Shown in pieces: positions 44,119 through 50,632 of a stretch of 64,000 nucleotides of DNA (position 1 is the first letter of the stretch; each line of letters opens with the position of its first letter). A model generated the notes under the pieces. It made no database searches, was not told the DNA's origin, and worked only from the letters and a program-made list of their open reading frames with translations. Source of the DNA: an uncultured Desulfovibrio sp. (lineage in GTDB: Bacteria > Desulfobacterota > Desulfovibrionia > Desulfovibrionales > Desulfovibrionaceae); NCBI GenBank assembly GCA_900553065.1, contig USBZ01000002.1:44469-108468 (forward strand), given 5' to 3'. Made by a program: the position numbers and the translations under genes.

Positions 44119-44994
44119 TCAGCCCAGAATCTTGGTTCTGGTCTGATTGATGTTCTGCTGAATGGCGTCCTGGCTGCTGATGGCCTTCTGAATCAGGGTC
44201 TTCAGCGACTCGTCCAGGCTTTCAAGACTCTGCTGCTGGGCGCGGATGCGTTCCACGTCGCCTTCCAGCTCCTTGAGAGACGCATCGTACATGGTGCTCA
44301 CGCACTGGCCGATGCTGCCGAGAATGCTGTTGCCGCCGCCTATCGCGGAGTTGAAGGTCTGCACTTTTGAGTTGAGCATCATGTCGGCCTGCTGTCTTGC
44401 CAGCATGGCGGAGTTGGAGGCCTTGTCGAGCAGAGACTCCATGACCCGTTCTCCGACGATGGGCTTCGAGCCGAAGTCCGTTGCTTCATCAATGACGGAG
44501 GTGTAGGCCTTCTGAGCTGCCTGCTCGCTGGCTGCCATGCCTTTTGCCGTGATGGAGACGGAAGCAATGCCCTGAGCGATGCTTACGGCGCCGGTGACGA
44601 TGCCGGTCACCAGCTGAGTGACGGCCTTTTCGCGGATGGTGTCCGCCTGCTCCTCGATCTTGGTAGCCATTTCTTCCGTCTGAAGCGCGCGCATTTCGGC
44701 ATTCCGGCGGCGTTCTTCCGAGGACATTTCCGTAATCAGCGCCAGATAGGTGCTGCCGAAGGAGGGCAGAACGCCGATCGTGGAGTAGGGGGCGGAGGAC
44801 TGAGGCGAGGGAAGAAGATCGCGGATTTCGTTCACCGTTTCCCGGAAGGAGAGCTTGCCGTTGTCCGAAGCGGCAAGAAGGAGAGCATCGAAGTCGCTTT
44901 CCGTTTTTCCGGTCGACTGGGTGTAGGAGGTCTTCAGATTATCGTAGAGGGCCTGGTCGAAACCTGTGAGGTTGTTTACGCTGTTGATGGACAT
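44119..44994 (-). CDS. sctB: Minor translocator SctB-like (YopD/EspB type)
   Basis: A 291-aa secreted hydrophobic translocator. One hydrophobic segment (VTQLVTGIVTGAVSIAQGIASVSI, about residues 127-150) is followed by long amphipathic helices and a C-terminal coiled coil (LEGDVERIRAQQQSLESL). It has no signal peptide. It is expected to form the host-membrane pore with SctE and to be held by the SycD-type chaperone. It is the last gene of the translocator operon. Confidence 0.82.
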   Translation of the reverse strand: MSINSVNNLTGFDQALYDNLKTSYTQSTGKTESDFDALLLAASDNGKLSFRETVNEIRDLLPSPQSSAPYSTIGVLPSFGSTYLALITEMSSEERRRNAEMRALQTEEMATKIEEQADTIREKAVTQLVTGIVTGAVSIAQGIASVSITAKGMAASEQAAQKAYTSVIDEATDFGSKPIVGERVMESLLDKASNSAMLARQQADMMLNSKVQTFNSAIGGGNSILGSIGQCVSTMYDASLKELEGDVERIRAQQQSLESLDESLKTLIQKAISSQDAIQQNINQTRTKILG

Positions 44995-45024
44995 GGAAAA
45001 GTCCTTCTTTATGACCGTGGCCGA

Positions 45025-46041
45025 TCAGGCCAGGGTTGGGGCTGCTCCCAGAATGGCGCTCTGGGCTTCTGCACATTCTCCGACGATTTCCCGGACCTGC
45101 GCCATGAGGCTGTTGGCGCGTTCCATTTCGGCTTCCACAAGGTCCTGATCCATCTTGATGGCTTCGCGGAGGCGTTCCAGAATGGCTTCCAGTTCCTTGC
45201 TGTTCGCCTGACTGTTGGAGATGTTGTAGTCGATGACGGCTCCGGCGATGGTGGCAGAACCTGTGGCCACGTTGACCGTGCCGGAGGCAATATTGGTCAC
45301 CTTGGAGGCCATGGAGGTGATCTGCGCGGCCTTCTGGAGGCTCTGGGTGCTGACGTTGGCGACGGAGCCCGCACTGGAGGCGAAGCCCGCGCCGAAGCTG
45401 AGAGCAACGGAGGTCAGCATGATGGCCATGTTCATGCCGAAACCGAACCACTGGGCGGCCTCGTCGCTCATGCCCATCTTTTTGCCGAGTTCCGTGAAGC
45501 CTGCGGCAATGCTGTATTTGCCGTCGGAAGCCAGAGAGACGACGCTGTCTACGGTCATGACCAGACCTGCGGCTCCGGCAGCAACGAGCAGCGGATTGCC
45601 CGTGAGCACACCGGCGGCAATGCTGGCCACCGAGGCAATGGCGCCCACGATGGCTCCGATGATCTTGAAGGCCTTGAGAAATCCGTTGAGCACGGACTTC
45701 TTTTTCATTTCTTCCAGCCGGTCGGCGATTTCCTGAAGTTCCTTTTCGTTGATTTCCGCCTGCTGTTCGGCCTTGAGTTCCAGACTGGCCACACCGTCGC
45801 GGCAGGCCTGACGACGCACGTCGTCGCCGATGGCGCCGAGCAGGGTATCGAGAGACAGAGGACTGGAGGAAAGGGGAATTTCCGGCAGACCGAGTTCGGA
45901 AAGCAGCTTCTGCAGCTCTTCCGCCTGCGCCTGAGGCATGGTGGAGTCGCTGCCGGAAGTCTTCTGATTCTTATCCGCGCTTTCCGTTCCGGCGGTGGCA
46001 TTCAGCCCGGAAAGCGTGTTGATGGTATTGAAGTCAACCAT
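45025..46041 (-). CDS. sctE: Major translocator SctE-like (YopB/IpaB type)
   Basis: A 338-aa secreted pore protein. An N-terminal polar stretch with a coiled coil (AEINEKELQEIADRLEEMKKK) precedes two hydrophobic hairpin regions (about residues 128-175, IIGAIVGAIASVASIAAG..., and 210-240, MNMAIMLTSVALSFGAGF). A helical tail ends it. This is the layout of the major translocator. It follows the chaperone gene directly and precedes the minor translocator. Confidence 0.87.
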   Translation of the reverse strand: MVDFNTINTLSGLNATAGTESADKNQKTSGSDSTMPQAQAEELQKLLSELGLPEIPLSSSPLSLDTLLGAIGDDVRRQACRDGVASLELKAEQQAEINEKELQEIADRLEEMKKKSVLNGFLKAFKIIGAIVGAIASVASIAAGVLTGNPLLVAAGAAGLVMTVDSVVSLASDGKYSIAAGFTELGKKMGMSDEAAQWFGFGMNMAIMLTSVALSFGAGFASSAGSVANVSTQSLQKAAQITSMASKVTNIASGTVNVATGSATIAGAVIDYNISNSQANSKELEAILERLREAIKMDQDLVEAEMERANSLMAQVREIVGECAEAQSAILGAAPTLA

Positions 46042-46044
46042 GAT

Positions 46045-46527
46045 TTACTCGCTTGCGTTGAGCATGGTGAGCAGGGCGCGGGCCTTCTTGTGGCACTCCA
46101 GATGAGAGGGGTTCTTTTCGTCGCCGAGAGTAAGAAGGCCCTTGAGCGCGCCGACGGCGTTTTCCTTGTCGCCGAGCTGAATGTAGCACTTGGCGGCGAA
46201 GAGGAAGGGCGTGGGATCGTTCAGCAGACCTGCGGTGCCGGCCATGGCATAGGCGTCGACGGCGCCCTTCAGATCGCCCTGGGCCTGACGGCATCCGGCA
46301 AGGCCCATCCAGAAGCGCACTTCCTTGTGACGATACAGGCAGAGAGCCTGGAATACGGTTCCGGCATCGGCAAAGTTGCCGGAAGTGTAGAGATTGTAGG
46401 CAAGAGCATAGAGCGATTCCATCTGCTCGTCCGTCACGTTGCACACGTCGCCGATACTGGCTCCCTTGTTCAGAGCTCGGATGATGGTGGCGATGTCGTT
46501 GTCGCTGAGGGGAGTAGTGTCAGCCAT
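46045..46527 (-). CDS. SycD/LcrH/IpgC-type translocator chaperone
   Basis: A 160-aa class II chaperone made of three TPRs: QMESLYALAYNLYTSGNFADAGTVFQALCLYRHKEVRFWMGLAGCRQAQGDL is the diagnostic first part. It keeps both translocators soluble before export and often has a regulatory role. Its position just before the two translocator genes is the universal arrangement. Confidence 0.92.
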   Translation of the reverse strand: MADTTPLSDNDIATIIRALNKGASIGDVCNVTDEQMESLYALAYNLYTSGNFADAGTVFQALCLYRHKEVRFWMGLAGCRQAQGDLKGAVDAYAMAGTAGLLNDPTPFLFAAKCYIQLGDKENAVGALKGLLTLGDEKNPSHLECHKKARALLTMLNASE

Positions 46528-46605
46528 GATATGTTCCCTTTCTGGGTAAGAGTGTTGAGGTATGTGCCAACGTTGCCTGAAACCGTCGCCTGCTGCCGGA
46601 ACGGC

Positions 46606-46770
46606 TTACTGACCGCGGGCCAGATTGGTGAGGGTCTGGTTGGCGTTGGCAATCTGAGTGTTGGCGCCCTGCAGATAGGAGTTGTACTGACCGATGAAGT
46701 CCTGCAGATAGACCATGAGGGTCTGCGTCTTGTTGCCCACGGTCTCCTGATAGCTGGTCAGGCTCTTCAG
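46606..46770 (-). repeat. Duplicated 3' gene segment (copy 2; copy 1 at 47211-47375)
   Basis: The last 54 codons of the two EspA-like genes encode identical residues with scattered synonymous changes. The matching 5' segments are 46912-47139 and 47496-47723. Confidence 0.85.
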
Positions 46771-47139
46771 GGCATAGTCCCATTCGTCGGAGTTGTTGGC
46801 GAGGTCTTTGCCGGTGGTGTCGTACTTCAGACCGCGATCATTGAAAAAGTCCGCCATTTCCTGAGTCATCATGGAGGCTTTCTTGTCCCACGGACAGTCC
46901 CCCTCGCCGTTTTTGGCCTTATTCTGAAGCTCTCTGGCGTCTTCAATCATTTTGGCGCACAGTTCCTGCTCTTCCTGAATGGATTCAATCTGCTCCATGT
47001 AGGCTTCGGCCTGATTCTTGCAGATTTCGGACTGAGCGAGCTGGAGCTTGGCGAACATCATCTGAACGCTGCCGGTGGGGCCGAGATCGATGGTGTCCAG
47101 AATTTCGGAAAGGGAATTGGTATTGGTGACCTGTGACAT
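46606..47139 (-). CDS. EspA-like secreted filament/tip protein, copy 2
   Basis: A 177-aa helical secreted protein. The pattern is an amphipathic helix with SVQMMFAKLQLAQ, a coiled coil (MEQIESIQEEQEL), a variable middle with an FFNDRGL turn, and a C-terminal helix (YLQDFIGQYNSYLQGANTQI). This resembles EspA/SseB-type subunits that extend the needle. It is nearly identical to the next upstream gene over the first 76 residues (one change) and the last 54 (none), but differs in the middle 47 residues. Identification as EspA-like is by architecture and location; it could also be a tip protein. Confidence 0.68.
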   Translation of the reverse strand: MSQVTNTNSLSEILDTIDLGPTGSVQMMFAKLQLAQSEICKNQAEAYMEQIESIQEEQELCAKMIEDARELQNKAKNGEGDCPWDKKASMMTQEMADFFNDRGLKYDTTGKDLANNSDEWDYALKSLTSYQETVGNKTQTLMVYLQDFIGQYNSYLQGANTQIANANQTLTNLARGQ

Positions 47140-47210
47140 GAGATATCCTTACAAACTGCAGAGTACGGGGAAAAGATCTGGCGGGCGTACAGAGAAACGG
47201 AACTTCGGTC

Positions 47211-47723
47211 CTACTGGCCGCGGGCCAGATTGGTGAGGGTCTGATTGGCGTTGGCAATCTGGGTGTTGGCGCCCTGAAGATAGGAGTTGTACTGACCGAT
47301 GAAGTCCTGCAGATAAACCATGAGGGTCTGCGTCTTGTTGCCCACGGTTTCCTGATAACTGGTCAGGCTCTTCAGGTTGTAGTCCCACTCATCGGAGTTG
47401 TGCTTGTTGTCGTCTCCGGTCTCTTGAATCTTGAGGCCGCGATCATTGAAGAACTTCACCATGTCGTCGGGCATGGTGGTGACGCCGCCGCTGCTCTTGG
47501 CCTTGTTCTGAAGCTCTCTGGCGTCTTCAATCATCTTGGCGCACAGTTCCTGCTCTTCCTGAATGGATTCAATCTGCTCCATGTAGGCCTCGGCCTGATT
47601 CTTGCAGATTTCGGACTGAGCGAGCTGGAGCTTGGCGAACATCATCTGAACGCTGCCGGTGGGACCAAGGTCGATGGTGTCCAGAATTTCGGAAAGAGAA
47701 TTGGTGCCGGTGACCTGTGACAT
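47211..47723 (-). CDS. EspA-like secreted filament/tip protein, copy 1
   Basis: A 170-aa paralogue of the following gene, 71 bases upstream of it. The N-terminal helix and the C-terminal polymerisation-like helix are shared; the middle 40 residues (SSGGVTTMPDD..., QETGDDNKHNSDEWDY) are different and shorter by seven. DNA differences in the shared ends are mostly synonymous, so the ends are under strong constraint while the middle is free to change. Likely exposed subunits of a filament or tip. Confidence 0.68.
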   Translation of the reverse strand: MSQVTGTNSLSEILDTIDLGPTGSVQMMFAKLQLAQSEICKNQAEAYMEQIESIQEEQELCAKMIEDARELQNKAKSSGGVTTMPDDMVKFFNDRGLKIQETGDDNKHNSDEWDYNLKSLTSYQETVGNKTQTLMVYLQDFIGQYNSYLQGANTQIANANQTLTNLARGQ

Positions 47724-47760
47724 GGTAATTTTCCTTATAGATTGGTTGTGGAAAAGGTCG

Positions 47761-48060
47761 TCAGATGCGGACGGCTCCGCGGCGGGTGCGACCGGCCTGG
47801 CTGCTGCTGCCGGAACTGCTGGACAGTCTGGCCTGAGCGGCTCTGGCTTCTCCTTCGCGCTTGGCGCGTTCCGTGGCGTCGGCCATGGCCTTTTCCAGTT
47901 CGGGCGTGATTTCCGAAGCTTCGATGGTCACGGGCTTGTCGGCAGGCAGACCAAGCGTTTTTTTCTGTTCGTCGAATATGCTGTTGAGGCGGGAAAGTTC
48001 TTCGGCCAGACGGGCGATTTCCTGCTGCTGATCCTTCAGATGCTGTTCGGTGAAAGCCAT
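47761..48060 (-). CDS. Small coiled-coil protein heading the translocator operon
   Basis: A 99-aa soluble protein. A helical coiled coil at residues 4-40 (EQHLKDQQQEIARLAEELSRLNSIFDEQ) precedes a second helix (ITPELEKAMADATERAKREGEARAAQ). A Ser/Gly/Arg-rich basic tail (SSSSGSSSQAGRTRRGAVRI) ends it. CAAGGAG precedes the ATG at 48060. It is the first gene after the leftward sigma-54 promoter, directly before the EspA-like pair. No family recognised; a chaperone or early secreted regulator is possible. Confidence 0.65.
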   Translation of the reverse strand: MAFTEQHLKDQQQEIARLAEELSRLNSIFDEQKKTLGLPADKPVTIEASEITPELEKAMADATERAKREGEARAAQARLSSSSGSSSQAGRTRRGAVRI

Positions 48061-48119
48061 GATGAAACTCCTTGTGGTAGTATTGCCGTATTTGCCATGT
48101 CTCGGCATACTGAGTAGTA

Positions 48120-48135
48120 TGCAAAAAACGTGCCA
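48120..48135 (-). promoter_or_regulatory. Sigma-54 promoter for the translocator operon
   Basis: Minus strand TGGCACGTTTTTTGCA: TGGCAC at -24 and TTGCA at -12 with the required 10 bases between GG and GC, essentially consensus. Predicted start near 48109, about 50 bases before the ATG at 48060. Confidence 0.8.
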
Positions 48136-48194
48136 GTCTGCAAGAGGGCATTTGACGGCGTTCAGCGGGAAAAAGCGATGCTTTTGCGGAATAA

Positions 48195-48287
48195 GATGCC
48201 AGTTTTTTTGGCATCACCGAGAAAAGAGTTGCCACGCAACGTGCTTTTCGCCATACTAACAAAGCCGCTGACCGCTTGCAATCGCAA
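48195..48287. promoter_or_regulatory. Palindromic elements between the divergent sigma-54 promoters (candidate enhancer sites)
   Basis: GATGCCA-N7-TGGCATC (48195-48215), GTTGC-CAC-GCAAC (48228-48240) and TTGC-AATC-GCAA (48276-48287). Dyad repeats at this distance upstream of both -24/-12 elements are where enhancer-binding proteins normally bind. Confidence 0.45.
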
Positions 48288-48322
48288 ATGCTTTGCGTCT
48301 ATCCGGAAACGTCTGTATTTTC

Positions 48323-48338
48323 TGGCATGGTCCTTGCA
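48323..48338 (+). promoter_or_regulatory. Sigma-54 promoter for the sctW-sctV-sctU operon
   Basis: TGGCATGGTCCTTGCA: TGGCA at -24, TTGCA at -12, 10 bases between GG and GC. Predicted start near 48349, about 17 bases before the sctW ATG. Confidence 0.75.
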
Positions 48339-48365
48339 TAGATGCGTATATACAGGAGCGCATAC

Positions 48366-49484
48366 ATGGCTATTGATTCCATATCAGGTTCTTTTCGCGC
48401 CGCCGACCAGCTTCATCATACGGAAACATCTTCCGTCCGGGGAGACTTTATGGGAAATGCGGTGACGCATGTGTCATCGCCGGAGTCTTTACTGGCGGAA
48501 GCGGCCGAAGAGCTGTCTTTTTCCGTGGATACGACGGATGAGTTCGAGCTGGAGGATCGCAAGGAGCGCGACAGAATAAAGAAGTCCGAAGAGGATCGCG
48601 TGAAGCTCTACCAGGAACTCATGCATGAGGCCGGCAAGGGCGAGCAGATCAACAATCTTCGCGACAGTCTCCGCAATCGGGCCGATTCCAGGCGGGCGCT
48701 GGACAAGGTGCGGGAGTATTTTCCTGACCCGTCCGACGCGTGGGCGGCGCTTCGGCAGATGCAGGAAGAGCTGCGGAAGGAAGGCGCGGACGAGTCGCTT
48801 CTCAGGGATGTTGACGCCGCCATTGCCGAAATGGAAGAGCGGCAGGGACCCGAGATCCGGGCCGGTCTGCACGGCGCGCTGACGGCGGCCGGATTTGCCG
48901 ATCTCGGCGGCAGCGATGAAATGCGGGACTTCTACCGGCGCACGGTCTGCGAGTTTTCTTCGGTGAACGAAGTGTTTGCGCATGTGCTTGAGAAATACGG
49001 CGGCAATTTTGAGGAAGCCATGAACTTTCTGTTTGCCGCGCTCAGCGCCGACATGGCTTCCGATGCGCCGAGCATGGGACGCCCGCATCTGGAGAGCATA
49101 CATACCTCTCTCGGCAAGGTTCGCCTGACGCAGAGCGCCTACCGGCTCTGTGAAACCATGATGGATCGCTGGAGCAACGTGCACGGCGTGAGACCCTCTT
49201 CCGGCGGACTCACGGCCCTTGAGCTGCTCGGGAGCATTGTGGATCTGCGGGAAAAGCGTTTTCTCGGCGCAGGGCAGATAGAAGACATTCTTGCCAGAGC
49301 CAAGGCTCCGGATATAGAAAGGGAAGTGCTTTTTCTGCAGGAGCTTCTCAAGACGACAAGAGATTTCCCCACGGCGCTTTTCGATGACGAACAGGGCCGC
49401 ATGAAGGTGCTCGACGCCGTGCAGGAAGCTGTGGACAGGGCCGTGGAACGGGAAGACGAATACCTGGCGCAACAGGAAGGATGA
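48366..49484 (+). CDS. sctW: Type III secretion gatekeeper SctW (YopN/TyeA, HrpJ family)
   Basis: A 372-aa soluble protein that blocks effector export until host contact. HrpJ-type domain: EDRKERDRIKKSEEDRVKLYQELMHEAGKGEQINNLRD region, then FPDPSDAWAALRQM. The C-terminal ~110 residues resemble a fused TyeA-like module (GLTALELLGSIVDLREKRFLGAGQIEDIL). A single-chain YopN-TyeA fusion is usual outside Yersinia. ACAGGAG lies before the ATG. Confidence 0.88.
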   Translation: MAIDSISGSFRAADQLHHTETSSVRGDFMGNAVTHVSSPESLLAEAAEELSFSVDTTDEFELEDRKERDRIKKSEEDRVKLYQELMHEAGKGEQINNLRDSLRNRADSRRALDKVREYFPDPSDAWAALRQMQEELRKEGADESLLRDVDAAIAEMEERQGPEIRAGLHGALTAAGFADLGGSDEMRDFYRRTVCEFSSVNEVFAHVLEKYGGNFEEAMNFLFAALSADMASDAPSMGRPHLESIHTSLGKVRLTQSAYRLCETMMDRWSNVHGVRPSSGGLTALELLGSIVDLREKRFLGAGQIEDILARAKAPDIEREVLFLQELLKTTRDFPTALFDDEQGRMKVLDAVQEAVDRAVEREDEYLAQQEG

Positions 49485-49488
49485 CGAT

Positions 49489-49854
49489 ATGCTGGATTAT
49501 GAAGTTGAAGCGTTCGGTCGCAGGCTCGGACTGGAAGGACTGAAGCTTTCCTCCGAAGGTATTGCCCGGCTGGACATAGAAAATATCGGCAGTCTTTATC
49601 TGGAACGCGGTCAGGACGGGGAATTTCTGCTGTATCTTTCCTCGTCGCTTCCCTCGCACGATACGGCTTCCGTCCGACGTCTGCTGGAGCTTTGCGACTA
49701 CCGGCGCGGGCTGCCCATGCCGGTATCCGTCGGAGCCTTTTCCGGCAGGGCGATACTGCTTACGCGCATGAACGAGGGAGCAGTGACGGCGTCGACGCTG
49801 GAGAATGCCCTTCGTTTTCTTTCGGATCTTCTGCACGATGCCGTGCGGGCGTAA
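49489..49854 (+). CDS. SycN-like class I secretion chaperone
   Basis: A 121-aa CesT/YscB-type chaperone. Beta-strand pattern IARLDIENIGSLYLERGQDGEFLLYLSSSLP and a helical C-terminus. It sits between sctW and sctX, the sycN position in Yersinia, so the likely client is SctW, perhaps as a heterodimer with the chaperone encoded before sctC. Starts 4 bases after sctW. Confidence 0.75.
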   Translation: MLDYEVEAFGRRLGLEGLKLSSEGIARLDIENIGSLYLERGQDGEFLLYLSSSLPSHDTASVRRLLELCDYRRGLPMPVSVGAFSGRAILLTRMNEGAVTASTLENALRFLSDLLHDAVRA

Positions 49855-49905
49855 ACGCTGTCCCGCATTCTTCGGAACGCCGGGCAGTTTTCAGGAGCAT
49901 GAGTC

Positions 49906-50271
49906 ATGCCGTCCTCCATCAATCTTCTCGATCCATCCCTCGGTATTCAGAATATCATGGATATACCGGAAAATTCAGGTCTGCCGAGAGCAAGGGAACT
50001 TGCCTCCAACGCCCTGAGAGAAGCCGGTCTTGACGAGCTTTATGCGCCGACCAACGCCCGGCAGCTCGTGGAGAGGGCGCTTTGTCCCGACGTGGGGGAT
50101 GGTTCCATGCTGAGTCCCGAAGCTTTTTCGGAAACGCTGCATTCCTGCGTGAGCGAGCTGTCGGCGAGTAAGGATCCCGTTGTGCGCGACATGCTTGATC
50201 AGGAACTCGTGCCTCTTCTGCAGAACGGGCAGCTTTTGCAGGCCTACCTCGGGCTGATGATAGGAGGCTGA
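49906..50271 (+). CDS. sctX: Type III secretion protein SctX (YscX-like)
   Basis: A 121-aa protein in the yscX slot before sctY and sctV, and of the same size as YscX. The conserved part is C-terminal: MLSPEAFSETLHSCVSELSASKDPVVRDMLDQELVPLLQNGQLLQAYLG. SctX is an early export substrate that binds SctY and SctV. SctX/SctY occur in the Ysc and Chlamydia lineages but not in SPI-1 or Esc systems, which helps classify this machine. Confidence 0.78.
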   Translation: MPSSINLLDPSLGIQNIMDIPENSGLPRARELASNALREAGLDELYAPTNARQLVERALCPDVGDGSMLSPEAFSETLHSCVSELSASKDPVVRDMLDQELVPLLQNGQLLQAYLGLMIGG

Positions 50272-50272
50272 C

Positions 50273-50632
50273 GTGGCACAACTCAGGGACGACCAGAAAA
50301 AGGCGCTTCATGTGCTTGCGTATATGATGCTTCGCATGGGGCAGGAAGACAGGGCGGGCAGGATATATGCCGCGCTTGCCGCGCTTGCGCCTCAGCCTGC
50401 GCCTGACAGACTGGCGCTTGCCGGACTGGCGGCCGTGGCCATCAGCCGTGGAGACGGCGCCGCGGCGCTGGAAGCTTTGCGAGGAGCCATGAGCGGCGCG
50501 GTGCTTTCTTCCCGGCAGACGGTGCTTCATCTCATGAAGGCTCAGGCCTTCTGGCTGGAAGGGCGCCGGGAGGAAGCCAGAGCCTGTCTTGATGAATATC
50601 TGTTTCTTGCCGGCGGAGGAAAGAGCGCATGA
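50273..50632 (+). CDS. sctY: TPR chaperone SctY (YscY-like)
   Basis: A 119-aa helical TPR protein, GTG start two bases after sctX. Repeats: KKALHVLAYMMLRMGQEDRAGRIYAALAAL and AAALEALRGAM. Expected to bind SctX and dock on SctV. Stop overlaps the sctV start (ATGA). Confidence 0.78.
   Translation: MAQLRDDQKKALHVLAYMMLRMGQEDRAGRIYAALAALAPQPAPDRLALAGLAAVAISRGDGAAALEALRGAMSGAVLSSRQTVLHLMKAQAFWLEGRREEARACLDEYLFLAGGGKSA

Noticed and set aside
48195..48215. GATGCCA/TGGCATC hairpin as a terminator
   Set aside because: The T-run is in the loop, not after the stem, and no gene ends there; an operator or enhancer site is more likely.
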